Origin: Siphonodentalium dalli | Lineage: Eukaryota > Mollusca > Scaphopoda > Gadilida > Siphonodentaliidae | Assembly (NCBI GenBank): GCA_032622095.1 | Contig: CP136067.1 | Location: 133,865,990 to 133,929,989 of the forward strand | Reading direction: 5' to 3' | Length of the DNA stretch: 64,000 nucleotides | Part shown: positions 9,796 through 20,292 of the stretch, one piece after another | Layout of the letters: the number at the start of each line of letters is the position of its first letter | Position numbering within the stretch: the stretch's first letter is position 1 | Position numbers and translations under genes: made by a program | Notes under the pieces: generated by a model | The model's database searches: none | The model's input: the letters and a program-made list of their open reading frames with translations, nothing else | Told to the model about the DNA's origin: nothing

Positions 9796-11420
9796 AATGC
9801 TAGCCCAATGAATATGTCTGGTATTATTCATTGCGATAGCATACAGCCACAGAGCCCCCTGCTTACCCCTGTAAATATTTGTGCAATCATCGCGCTAGCG
9901 TGACCGCCCATCAAGATTGCATGAACTACCCATAACAGAGACTAGAATTGTTTACCGGGTACTGCAGCACTATTAATATAAATAATGTTAACTGGACGGG
10001 GCATATGGACAGCAAGTAATGAACGTATAACTGATGAGCAGAAACATATTCAAACCCCCTAAGACTGGAAATAACAAGTTCCCTGCTAACTCGACGCTGG
10101 TCGTGCTGAGCCAGACTGCGATGTACTGCTTTAGCCAAGTCTAGTTCATGATTAAATACAAACACAATAAGTTTCTTATTCTACCATAAGCATCTCTCGA
10201 ACAAGGCACACTTTACGCCTTAGTCCAGATTGGTCTACTCCAGTCTTAAATGCACAGTATCCTTCATTTCATCATTTGTACTGGCTGAGACAGTTATAAC
10301 TCCTCTCTGTCCAATTGGAAGTCTGTGTTACCATTTGAAACTCAATGTATGTTACCCTCTCAACCTTTTCTATTTCCCCGAGTCATTGTGGTAAATTTCC
10401 CTATTTGATCCTTCTGTGGCCCAAGTCTCCCCTGGTGGTGCCAGAGGAAACTAGATCTACGAAATCATGTGTATGTGTAAATGAGGTGCATTAGTTTAAT
10501 AGGTGATTCTGTTTGACCCCAATGAATCGAACTTAACAGTTGAAAATTCTGAAAGGAGCGATACTATCCCTTTAGACAATCCGAGTCCACACAACAACAT
10601 CTCCCAATAAAGAAGCTTTGTCAGGACCAATGTTATCTAGGCAACAAAGTCAAGCGTCTCATAATCTAACCTACAAATCTTCATGTATGTTCAAATGTTA
10701 GAGCAACAGCACAATAATTTGATTGCCAATTACATGAAAACCGGACCTGCCTTAGCCAAGCCAAGTTTGCTACTTTTGGGAGGCCACAACCATTGGATAT
10801 TCTGGATTTCTTAGACCTTGTATACACGGTACGGAGGAAAAGCGGTTTTGTTAATATCCCATATGTAAACCAACAACTTGAGGTCCCCCAATGCACAATA
10901 ACCCCTTAATTCCCAACTAATAGCTGACACTAGGTGCAAATGCATGTGTCTAAAAAGGATGTCTCGGCTCATAACACTAAAATGTAAACATTTGATAAAC
11001 ATTTGTGATTCCCAGGTTCTGTCCCGGTGAATGTATGTAAACCATGCCTACTTTAGAAGTAAAACCATAAAATTAAAACGCACATTCGGTTTAGCAATTT
11101 AACACCAATTTGTATTATCCTGGGTTATGTTTGGCCAGGCAAGAGGACCAGTAAACCAGACAATACAACGGCTGTGACCTAAAAATGACCAACATCTTGT
11201 GCGCAATCTATTCGAAAGTACCCAACAATTATGCATGCACCTGTAAAAACAAATTATATATAAACATTCTCACATCAACAACCGGACTCGGCTTAGACCA
11301 GTCAAGTTGGTACCTAATGATTTGATGGCATTCTCCAGCTTATGCCTATATATGGTCACAAAGATTTTGAATGCAGTCCCCCACTGAATGATATATTCAA
11401 TTTGCTTTGATGACTTCGGG
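9796..11420. other. Intergenic sequence without supported genes
   Basis: Only short frames are present. Two short similar blocks, around 10738-10775 and 11278-11312, share ACCGGAC, CTTAG.CCAG.CAAGTT and hint at old repeats. I find nothing else. Confidence 0.3.
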
Positions 11421-11444
11421 ACGCATCGCAGAGATGGCCCGTCT

Positions 11445-12720
11445 GGTCAGTGTCCAAGATTACGGCGTATTGTGGCTCCATCTGGGAGCAAGGTGTTATA
11501 TTCCACACCCTCATCAGCCCAAATCTGACTTATCATTTGTGGGTTAACGTGCATGTCTATGGGTAGGCCTAGGTCGGATATGCTAGCACCTAACAGTTCG
11601 GTATAACCACACCCGAAGTTCACCACAGCATTGGTCTGGTTCACCCAAAGTCCGGCTGTCACCTGCTGGGGTTCTGCACTGCCCCCATGTTGGGAAACAA
11701 GCCCTGCACCGACGGGTTGTTTGTTCCAGGTACAGGGTCCACCACAATGTCAACAGAATTGTCATTTGCTCCTGTACCTTTCGCGGCTTTCTACATAATT
11801 TTTTTCCGCCAGAGCTATGTCCGGGCTCTTCCCCTTGGCCAGCAGGGCATATGCAGCCTTTTCCAACTGTATCCCAGTGTGTGCATCTCCACCGCCCTCT
11901 CCTACTGGCTGTTATCGGTCGATGCTGACCTGTCCCGACAAGGCCGACCCCTCTGTGTCACCCATTCCGACCTGGTCTTCCTCGTTGCTTTGGGCATAGT
12001 GTTGCTGCAAAATACAATGAAAAAAGCCCAGTACACAGAACCAAATGCTTGATCTGCCAATAACATAAATTGCTCGTACTAGGTATATACAAATGTGTAA
12101 AACTATAATCGTCTCACATCTAATATGTGCAAGTATACACATGTAGACTAGTGTAACAAGCAATTAAAATTAATACTAATTCAAAATACATTTGTTGGTA
12201 AACATCATGACTTTAAAAATATCGGAATACATTGACATTACTGAGTCCAAATTTGAATGTTATATTTATTCGCGAGCCTAATAAAATTTTGAAGTTCCTG
12301 GTACCAGTAATCGTGATATCACCCTGAGATACAAAATTAATAAGTTCCATATGTTACTTGAGTCTCACTCAAAACGATATATGGCCAAACCAAAATCATA
12401 CCGATGTTTAGCCTTTCTATACTGGAGCGTCATCGATGCGTATTTATCCCATAGGCAATGTTCAAATAATAAGATACAGCAACGTCGTTTGTTGAACTTA
12501 TTATCTGAAAATTTCGTTCAATAATTTGGACCCATTCTGCATTGTTATTTGTTGGCTGTTTATTTATCCTGGACGGCCCTCGAAATGTATAATAGGCATT
12601 CAAATACCGTAAGTACATGTGATACTTCAGCAGCCACAATGAACATACCTGTAAACCACAAGGACCAAGTACTACCTCAGTGACCGCCAGCTGGTGCCAG
12701 CCGAAGTCAATTCCCAACAA
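11445..12720 (-). pseudogene. Decayed or unrecognised two-exon gene region
   Basis: The base composition rises and three minus-strand frames carry protein-like sequence. An upstream exon (about 12720-12649; LGIDFGWHQLAV...GPCGLQ) ends in a consensus donor AG|GTATGT at 12648. A strong acceptor (polypyrimidine tract then TTTTGCAG) lies at 12005-12006, and joining the two leaves the frame open for 28 more codons (QHYAQSNEEDQVGMGD). A TAA follows, then the same frame continues with EKAAYALLAKGKSPDIALAE. Later parts lie in other frames: VDIVVDPVPGTNNPSVQG, then GLWVNQTNAVVNFGCGYTEL and VNPQMISQIWADEGVEY to a stop at 11447. The last segment loosely recalls a recurrent motif in gag-like proteins of tyrosine-recombinase retroelements, but that is from memory and weak. 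Two frameshifts and one stop suggest a pseudogene; small undetected introns are the alternative. Confidence 0.4.
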
Positions 12721-12721
12721 T

Positions 12722-12860
12722 TCCGTGTGAAACCAAGTGTTTACCTTGATAACATAACCTCACCAATAAGAAATACATGGTTGGTCTATTTGTAGAATTT
12801 ATGAAAAACCCTCTTTAGTCTTATAACTAGGTCCATATTGATTAACTTTTGGTATTGATA
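12722..12860. repeat. Flank duplicated on both sides of the minisatellite, left copy
   Basis: The sequence from CCGTGTGAAACCAAGTGTTTAC to TTGGTATTGATAG is found again at 14309-14337 plus 14761-14855. The minisatellite at 12861-14304 thus sits between two copies of the same local sequence. On the minus strand the right copy reads TCTTACACAG|AATTG, a plausible splice acceptor, where the left copy has CACACGG. Confidence 0.75.
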
Positions 12861-14304
12861 GATGGAATTAACCATCATAAATGCCCATAATGTAATTGTG
12901 ACAAAGGACGCATTTATACGGCACACTGGAATTAACCATCAGAACGCCCCCTAATACTGCAGACTGGAATTAACCATCAGAACGCCCATAATGTAATATG
13001 ACAGAGGCCACCTTTCAACTGCGTATACCGGAGTTAAACATCAAAACGCCCCTACTGTAATTATGACAAAGGACGCTTTTATACTGCGTACTGGAATTAA
13101 CCACCAGAACGTCCATAATGTAATTGTGACAACGGACGCCTTTATACTGCGTATATACTGGAATTAACCATCAGGAAGTCCAATAATGTAATATGACAAA
13201 GGCCACCGTAACTGCATACTAAAATTAACCATCAGAACGCCCATATTGGAATATGACAAAGGCCGCCTTTCAACTGCGTACTGAAATCAACCATCAGAAC
13301 GCTCATAAGGTAATATGACAACGGACGCCTTTATACTGTGTACTGGAATTAACCATCAGAAACGCTGCGTACTGGAATTAACCATCAGAACGCCCCCTAT
13401 GTTATTATGACAAAGAACGCCTTTATACTGCGTACTGGAATTAACCATCCGAAACGCTGCGTACTGGAATTAACCATCAGAACGCCCCTAATGTTATTAT
13501 GACAAAGAACGCCTTTATACTGCGTACTGGAATTAACCATCAGAAACGCTGCGTACTGGAATTAACCATCAGAACGCCCCTCATTTAATTATGACAAAGG
13601 ACGCCTTTAAACTGCGTATTGGAATTAACCATCAGAAACGCTGCGTGCTGGAATTAAACATTAGAACGCCCCTAATGTTATTATGACAAAGAACGCCTTT
13701 ATACTGCGTACTGGAATTAACCATCAGAAACGCTGCGTACTGGAATTAACCATCAGAACGCCCCTAATGTAATAATGACAAAGGACGCCTTTAAACTGCG
13801 TACTGTAATTAACCATCAGAAACGCTGCGTACTGGAATTAACCATTAGAACGCCCCTAATGTTATTATGACAAAGAACGCCTTTATACTGCGTACTGGAA
13901 TTAACCATCAGAAACGCTGCGTACTGGAATTAACCATCAGAACGCCCTTAATGTAATTATGACAAAGGACGCCTTTAAACTGCGTATTGGAATTAACCAT
14001 CAGAACGCCCATAATGTATTATGACAAAGGCCGTCTTTCAACTACGTACTGGAAATAACCATAAGAATGACCCTAATGTAATTATAACAAAGGACGCCTT
14101 TAATACTGCGTACTGGAATTAACCATCAGAAACGCTGCGTACTGGAATTAACCATCAGAACGCCCCCTAATGTAAGTATGACAAAGGACGCTTTTATACT
14201 GCGTACTGGAATTAACCATCAGAAAGCCCATAATGTAATATGGCAAAGGACGCCTTTATACTGCGTACTGGAATTACCATCAGAATTCCCATAAAGTAAT
14301 ATGA
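12861..14304. repeat. Composite minisatellite (about 66-bp and 29-bp units)
   Basis: The core GGAATTAACCATCAGAACGC is repeated more than twenty times. Longer units of about 66 bases add TAATGTAATTATGACAAAGG and ACGCCTTTATACTGCGTACT; shorter units of about 29 bases run from core to core as CAGAAACGCTGCGTACTGG. Long and short units alternate in the middle (about 13330-14160), giving a higher-order repeat, while the edges hold only the long type and are more diverged. The core with about 30-36 flanking bases also occurs once at 15610-15647, inside the small ORF at 15531-15761. Confidence 0.95.
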
Positions 14305-14337
14305 CAATTCTGTGTAAGACCAAGTGTTTACATTGAT

Positions 14338-14760
14338 CTCTTGAGACCTGACCCCCACCATCAGGGACCGCAATGGAATCAGGGACTGCAATGGAATTAA
14401 GTTCTCATTTAGAGAACTTTTTGCGTTATCCCTGATGGTCTCAGGTCACATGAGTATTTCTATTTTTATACAGATTTCTGCCACATAATCTACCCTATAT
14501 TCTGACGGCAACCTCTATAAAATGAATTAATTCTTGAGAAAATTTATATTTCTCTTAATATATCTCAAATATTTGCACAGTCTGAACTTTATCTGTCTCA
14601 TCAGAGCCCTACATATAACATATGTATATTTAATATAAATCATTATAAATATTATATATACTGTTTTGTATCATTTGTATTCAATTTGTATACCTATCCA
14701 TTGTATGTGTTACATGTACCATGTGATATATGTATATCATGAACCATCGAATAAATCTAA
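14338..14760 (+). mobile_element. Inserted element, possibly a retrotransposon 3' end
   Basis: Compared with the duplicated flank at 12722-12860, these roughly 420 bases are extra, so they were inserted. The left end has an imperfect inverted repeat: GAGACCTGAC...ACCATCAGGGA at 14343-14367 against TCCCTGATGGTCTCAGGTCA at 14430-14449. The right end is AT-rich and closes with GAATAAATCTAATC, which looks like a polyadenylation signal and 3' tail. Most of it is repeated at 16523-16920 by the tandem duplication. Confidence 0.5.
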
Positions 14761-14994
14761 TCACCAATAAGAATTGCTTGGTCTATTTTTAGATTTTATG
14801 AAATACCCCCTTTACTGGTATAAACAGGTCCACATTGATTAACCTTTGGTATTGAAATAACATCAACATTTGTTCCTAGATATGAATATTTTTAACTAAC
14901 GGTTAAAACCACAAATTTGTGTTTAAGGGGCCAAAGTATACCAGCTCTACGGTTAAGCAATCTGCGAAAGCGGTCATGTTGACCTACGGTTAAG

Positions 14995-15306
14995 TTAACC
15001 TTTTGTAATGTAGTGGAATTTCTTCAACAACGACAACTTCTGTTCTACATATCTTAAATCTACCATGAGACATGTAATCTCACCATCAAGTGTGTGCAAC
15101 GAGAGTACATGACCTGATTCACCGTCTGTATTACCATAATCGGAATCATCGCCACCGGCGTCAGACTGGACCGTATGACACTTAAAGTTCATTTTCATTT
15201 TCGCAACGAACGATTTGCGTTCAATTTTCGATTTGTTTCCGTCCGTCTTTGTGCAATTTTTCGCCGTGGCACTACTGGTTGTCGAATTACTTGACTTTGA
15301 TTCATT
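14995..15306 (-). CDS. Candidate exon, acidic protein of unknown function (copy 1)
   Basis: On the minus strand a good acceptor, with a pyrimidine-rich tract (CTCTTTTCACCCGTTTACC) and CTGATTACAG, ends at 15307. The following frame is open from the first base of the exon: a Ser/Thr/Lys-rich start, then VQSDAGGDDSDYGNTDGESG, then VLSLHTLDGEITCLMVDLRY. An in-frame ATG lies at 15198. Copy 1 lacks one base that copy 2 has at about 15029/17188, so the last residues differ (LLKKFHY... here, IEEIPLHYK... in copy 2); copy 2 may keep the original frame. I do not recognise the protein. It lies downstream of the SGNH-like ORF in the same orientation and may belong to the same gene. Support is splice signal plus composition only. 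Confidence 0.3.
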   Translation of the reverse strand, partial: NESKSSNSTTSSATAKNCTKTDGNKSKIERKSFVAKMKMNFKCHTVQSDAGGDDSDYGNTDGESGHVLSLHTLDGEITCLMVDLRYVEQKLSLLKKFHYITKG

Positions 15307-15530
15307 CTGTAATCAGTCGTGGTAAACGGGTGAAAAGAGGTAAAATGTTCAGAAGAACTATATACTAATTAAAACCAAAACTAAATTGACTGTCAAACTG
15401 ATTGAATGTTAGAATTTGGCGCAAGAGGTCAAGGCCAATGGAAACTTATGAATATAAATTCTGGATCACACGCAGACCGGAAGACGTGCACAACTTTTAT
15501 GGGGAACTAACCGGACTAAGTAATTATTAT

Positions 15531-15761
15531 TTAATAATACCCCTTTTTTAACTGACAAAGAAATTGATGTTTATGGTATAAGATGCGGGCCTTAAAGTAC
15601 GGTACCGGTATATTGCGACTGGGATTAACCATCAGAACGCCCGTAATCAACGGAAACACAGAATCCAAGCACTGAATCCGATCAACAACCTCAAGCAATA
15701 GACGATAGTCCGCGAAATTACGAACAAAACTTGAACCAAAAATCAACACTTTGATAGACAT
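15531..15761 (-). CDS. Short SGNH-hydrolase-like N-terminal ORF (copy 1)
   Basis: A 76-residue frame from ATG (15761) starts MSIKVLIFGSSFVRNFADY. The KVLIFGSSFV pattern resembles block I (GDS-type) of SGNH hydrolases, including the stand-alone ones found in some invertebrate retroelements, though Asp is replaced by Ser. No later SGNH blocks (Asn, Asp-x-x-His) are present, so this would be only the first part, or a fragment. The GVLMVNPS section is encoded by the same bases that form the core of the neighbouring minisatellite. A GAG|GTGAGTACAG donor-like sequence lies upstream on the minus strand at about 15800-15813. The assignment is weak. Confidence 0.3.
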   Translation of the reverse strand: MSIKVLIFGSSFVRNFADYRLLLEVVDRIQCLDSVFPLITGVLMVNPSRNIPVPYFKARILYHKHQFLCQLKKGYY

Positions 15762-15813
15762 GGCGTAGGGAACTTCGCACCTTTAAATTACGCAACTAAC
15801 TGTACTCACCTCT

Positions 15814-16524
15814 TCTGGAAATTGTTCTGGTCTGACCTGGGTCAACTCCTGTGTGAATCGCTGAATGAATCCCTCGTTGATGGTGAGCTTTCCATTACAC
15901 AAAAACAAGGCCTGATAACAATTATCCCAAAAAAAGACAAGGAACGACATCTTCTCAAAAACTGGAGGCCGATGACATTACTGAATGTCTCATACAAACT
16001 AGCATCGTCATGTATAGCAGAGCGACTTAAACGCGTTCTACATGTACCTCACATAATTAGCGAAGACCAAAGCGGATTTCTCAAAGGCCGATACATAGGC
16101 GATAACACTAGATTGGTTTATGATATTATATTCAGAAGTAAATTGCAAAACAAACCGGGTCTTTTACTTTTAGTAGATTTTGAAAAAGCATTTGATTCCG
16201 TATCATGGAAATTCATCATGAAATGTTTAGATATGTTCAATTTTGGTGAATCACTAAAGAGATGGATTACAATTTTTTGCAACAATATTAATTCCTCAAT
16301 TCTGATAAATGGCCACATCTCGAGGAGCTTCGGTCTTTCTCGAGGCTGTCGACAAGGTGACCCCGTCTCACCGTATATTTTTTTGATATGCGCAGAAATT
16401 TTATCTCTCTTGGTGAAGCAAAATGGAAATATGGCAGGAATAACCCTCGGCAATCAGGAATACAAAATAACACAGTACGCAGACGACACATTCATCTTAG
16501 ATGGTAGTGAAAATAGTTTACGAG
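15814..16524 (+). pseudogene. L1/Tx1-type reverse transcriptase fragment cut by the duplication junction
   Basis: This is the duplicated 5' part of the insertion described at 17974-20660. It reads FWKLFWSDLGQLLCESLNES, KKDKERHLLKNWRPMTLLNV, LLLLVDFEKAFDSVSW, SRGCRQGDPVSPYIFLICAE and QYADDTFILDG, then breaks at 16522-16524 into the start of duplication unit 2 and reaches a stop at 16593. There is no ATG at the start; the frame enters directly from the flanking sequence, as expected for a 5'-truncated insertion. Confidence 0.9.
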
Positions 16525-17149
16525 GGACCGCAATGGAATCAGGGACTGCAATGGAATTAAGTTCTCATTTAGAGAACTTTTTGCGTTATCCCTGATGGTC
16601 TCAGGTCACATGAGTATTTCTATTTTTATACAGATTTCTGCCACATAATCTACCCTATATTCTGACGGCAACCTCTATAAAATGAATTAATTCTTGAGAA
16701 AATTTATATTTCTCTTAATATATCTCAAATATTTGCACAGTCTGAACTTTATCTGTCTCATCAGAGCCCTACATATAACATATGTATATTTAATATAAAT
16801 CATTATAAATATTATATATACTGTTTTGTATCATTTGTATTCAATTTGTATACCTATCCATTGTATGTGTTACATGTACCATGTGATATATGTATATCAT
16901 GAACCATCGAATAAATCTAATCACCAATAAGAATTGCTTGGTCTAGTTTTAGATTTTATGAAATACCCCCTTTACTGGTATAAACAGGTCCACATTGATT
17001 AACCTTTGGTATTGAAATAACATCAACATTTGTTCCTAGATATGAATATTTTTAACTAACGGTAAAAACTACAAATTTGTGTTTAAGGGGCCAAAGTATA
17101 CCAGCTCTACGGTTAAGCAATCTGCGAAAGCGGTCATGTTGACCTACGG

Positions 17150-17467
17150 TTAAGTTAACCTTTTGTAATGTAGTGGAATTTCTTCAATCAACGACAACTT
17201 CTGTTCTACATATCTTAAATCTACCATGAGACATGTAATCTCACCATCAAGTGTGTGCAACGAGAGTACATGACCTGATTCACCGTCTGTATTACCATAA
17301 TCGGAATCATCGCCACCGGCGTCAGACTGGACCGTATGACACTTAAAGTTCATTTTCATTTTCGCAACGAACGATTTGCGTTCAATTTTCGATTTGTTTC
17401 CGTCCGTCTTTGTGCAATTTTTCGCCGTGGCACTACTGGTTGTCGAATTACTTGACTTTGATTCATT
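17150..17467 (-). CDS. Candidate acidic exon (copy 2)
   Basis: Duplicate of 14995-15306 with the same acceptor. Here an extra T in the plus strand (AATCAACG) shifts the end of the frame to SLIEEIPLHYKRLT before the stop. The residues after QKL look more protein-like in this copy, so copy 1 probably carries the deletion. Function unknown. Confidence 0.3.
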   Translation of the reverse strand, partial: NESKSSNSTTSSATAKNCTKTDGNKSKIERKSFVAKMKMNFKCHTVQSDAGGDDSDYGNTDGESGHVLSLHTLDGEITCLMVDLRYVEQKLSLIEEIPLHYKRLT

Positions 17468-17691
17468 CTGTAATCAGTCGTGGTAAACGGGTGAAAAGAG
17501 GTAAAATGTTCAGAAGAACTATATACTAATTAAAACCAAAACTAAATTGACTGTCAAACTGATTGAATGTTAGAATTTGGCGCAAGAGTTCAAGGCCAAT
17601 GGAAACTTATGAATATAAATTCTGGATCACACGCAGACCGGAAGACGTGCACAACTTTTATGGGGAACTAACCGGACTAAGTAATTATTAT

Positions 17692-17922
17692 TTAATAATA
17701 CCCCTTTTTTAACTGACAAAGAAATTGATGTTTATGGTATAAGATGCGGGCCTTAAAGTACGGTACCGGTATATTGCGACTGGGATTAACCATCAGAACG
17801 CCCGTAATCAACGGAAACACAGAATCCAAGCACTGAATCCGATCAACAACCTCAAGCAATAGACGATAGTCCGCGAAATTACGAACAAAACTTGAACCAA
17901 AAATCAACACTTTGATAGACAT
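17692..17922 (-). CDS. Short SGNH-hydrolase-like N-terminal ORF (copy 2)
   Basis: Identical in protein sequence to the ORF at 15531-15761 (76 residues, MSIKVLIFGSSFVRNFADY at the start). See that entry for the reasoning; being inside the tandem duplication it gives no independent support for function. Confidence 0.3.
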   Translation of the reverse strand: MSIKVLIFGSSFVRNFADYRLLLEVVDRIQCLDSVFPLITGVLMVNPSRNIPVPYFKARILYHKHQFLCQLKKGYY

Positions 17923-17982
17923 GGCGTAGGGAACTTCGCACCTTTAAATTACGCAACTAACTGTACTCACCTCTTCTGGAAA

Positions 17983-18768
17983 TTGTTCTGGTCTGACCTG
18001 GGTCAACTCATGTGTGAATCGCTGAATGAATCCCTCGTTGATGGTGAGCTTTCCATTACACAAAAACAAGGCCTGATAACAATTATCCCAAAAAAAGACA
18101 AGGAACGACATCTTCTCAAAAACTGGAGGCCGATGACATTACTGAATGTCTCATACAAACTAGCATCGTCATGTATAGCAGAGCGACTTAAACGCGTTCT
18201 ACATGTACCTCACATAATTAGCGAAGACCAAAGCGGATTTCTCAAAGGCCGATACATAGGCGATAACACTAGATTGGTTTATGATATTATATTCAGAAGT
18301 AAATTGCAAAACAAACCGGGTCTTTTACTTTTAGTAGATTTTGAAAAAGCATTTGATTCCGTATCATGGAAATTCATCATGAAATGTTTAGATATGTTCA
18401 ATTTTGGTGAATCACTAAAGAGATGGATTACAATTTTTTGCAACAATATTAATTCCTCAATTCTGATAAATGGCCACATCTCGAGGAGCTTCGGTCTTTC
18501 TCGAGGCTGTCGACAAGGTGACCCCGTCTCACCGTATATTTTTTTGATATGCGCAGAAATTTTATCTCTCTTGGTGAAGCAAAATGGAAATATGGCAGGA
18601 ATAACCCTCGGCAATCAGGAATACAAAATAACACAGTACGCAGACGACACATTCATCTTAGATGGTAGTGAAAATAGTTTACGAGAAGCTTATAAAGTAC
18701 TAGACTTCTTTGCAGACATATCTGGCTTACGGATCAACCCTAGCAAATGTCAGGCGTCGTGGATATGA
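17983..18768 (+). pseudogene. L1/Tx1-type reverse transcriptase, main domain
   Basis: The frame carries the fingers-palm blocks of an L1-superfamily reverse transcriptase: LLKNWRPMTLLNVSYKLASS, SGFLKGRYIGDNTRLVYDII, LLLLVDFEKAFDSVSW with the first catalytic Asp, GLSRGCRQGDPVSPYIF, and QYADDTFILDG with the YADD box at about 18637-18648. It ends at a TGA (18766) after LRINPSKCQASWI, which in relatives continues as the thumb. The GCRQGDP.SPY form separates it from the CR1-like elements elsewhere in this window (GVPQGS.LGP). The first codon is TTG; no real start exists. Confidence 0.93.
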
Positions 18769-18837
18769 TCACATACATATCGGAAAGATTGTATTTGTCC
18801 CGATCTAAATCTAAACTTTTCTCCTACCTTCGATTTA

Positions 18838-20292
18838 TTGGGTATTCAGTTCAATACAGACCTAGGCAAGATGAGTCACAACTATGATAAAAAATTAGTG
18901 GACATAAACCGTATGATCGAAACATGGAAACATAGACTATTAACACCAATCGGAAGAATAACAGTGATCAAATCTCTTATACTACCTAAACTTACGCACC
19001 TATTCATAGCACTACCAGATCCTGGAAACGCATTTATTAAACAGCTCGAATCACTTCTTTACAATTTTTTTTGGAACTCGAATAGGGACAGAATAAAAAG
19101 AAAGCTCATTTGCCAAGAATATCAAAATGGCGGCTTGAAAATGGTAGATATCAGAAACTTTATAATGTCAATGAAAATAACTTGGGTTAGACGTCTTATG
19201 TCAATGAACTCGAAATGGATCCCTTTAACTGATCTCCCTGTTGCCAATGACTCACTGTTTCTTTTTTTATGACAGCATGTACTTGCGAAACTATTCCAAA
19301 AATATATTAAATCCATTCTGGCGTGATGTACTCACAGCATGGAGCTATTTCAGTGAGAAGAATGAGTCAAACGGAAATATATGTACATGGGTCTTATGGA
19401 AAAATCCAAACATAAAGCTGCACGACAAAATTATCAACTTCGCTACATGGAGAAGACATGGCATATTTTTTATCAATGACTTGATACATACAAATGGTAA
19501 ATTCCACACACCCGAAAGTCTTTACGCTTCTTTTAATGTATCCACTGACTTCATCACCTGAACGCAATTTGCAGACAAATTAATTCATTAGCCAAAAAAT
19601 ATAAGAAAACTTTAACTCGTTGTACTAATCCCATACAACCCAGCAATATGGTTCCACTTTTGCGAAATTCAAAGGGTGGGCAAGACTTCTATAAAATTTT
19701 GAATGCTATGAAATTTTCCCCTAAACCCCAAAGCAAATGGACAATTGAAATTGGGGTGCCAGAAATGGACTGGACAATTTTCAACCGCCTACCTTTCTCC
19801 ACGACGCCTGATACAAAGCTTCAGTGGTTACAGTTCAGGATTAATTCTAGGATATTATCAACAAATAGATTTCTTAAAATAATAAAAGTAAGATCTGATG
19901 ACCAGTGCAATCGATGCAGAAATAATAATGAGAACATCTCACATATATTCTGGGACTGCGCATGCGTACAACCATTCCTAGGTGAGCTTAACGATTGGTC
20001 AACCAAAAATAACCTTAATTTCAAATATTCGAAAAAGATAATTATTCTTGGTTCTCCACCAACAGAAGGAAATTATACCACCAATTTGTTTTGGCTGCTT
20101 GTCAAACAATACATATATCGAACTAAATTCAACCCAGACATGCTATCCGTCAAATCTTTTATAACAACCCTCAAATGCAGGTATAGATGTGACAAATTCA
20201 ATGCTCGTTGTAATATGAAAATTGCAGAATTTGAGAAAAACTGGTTTCAGATAGAAAGCGCTAGAAATAAAAATGAAGCAAAGATTTCTTGA
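18838..20292 (+). pseudogene. L1/Tx1-type ORF2 C-terminal region, frame-shifted
   Basis: After the stop at 18766 the same frame resumes from about 18790 to 19272 (LLGIQFNTDLGKM, RLLTPIGRITVIKSLILPKL, FFWNSNRDRIKR). It then passes to another frame (19259-19561, YLRNYSKNILNPFWRDVL) and back to frame 1 (19648-20292). The last part holds a CCHC-like knuckle, CNRCRNNNENISHIFWDC, at about 19906-19960, typical of L1/Tx1 C-termini. Two frameshifts and one stop show the copy is dead. Confidence 0.88.

Larger units (their letters stand above)
14363..16522 (+). repeat. 2160-bp tandem duplication, unit 1
   Basis: This unit and 16523-18683 are nearly identical. By eye I count only about six to eight differences, for example AACAACGAC against AATCAACGAC near 15030/17187 and CTCCTG against CTCATG near 15848/18009. 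The junction at 16520-16524 joins ACGAG of the reverse transcriptase to AGGGACCG of the 5' end of the unit, with a 2-base AG overlap. Unit 1 contains most of the 14338-14760 insertion, the minus-strand exon candidates and the first roughly 710 bases of the L1-type insertion. Confidence 0.95.
16523..18683 (+). repeat. 2160-bp tandem duplication, unit 2
   Basis: Second copy of 14363-16522. Beyond 18683 only this copy continues into the rest of the L1-type insertion, so the duplication happened after the insertion. The very low divergence means it is recent, gene-converted, or an assembly artefact such as two haplotypes joined in tandem. Confidence 0.95.

Noticed and set aside
8546-9903. Frames of 132-167 codons running through repeat G
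   Set aside because: They rely on the same non-coding repeat and have low-complexity, AT-driven composition; no domain is recognisable.
10028-10052. CTGATGAGCAGAAAC, resembling a hammerhead core
   Set aside because: There is no room for stem II between CTGATGA and GAAA, and no flanking stems I and III are visible.
16118-18652. Minus-strand frames opposite the L1-type reverse transcriptase
   Set aside because: Antisense shadows of a coding sequence with clear reverse-transcriptase motifs on the plus strand.
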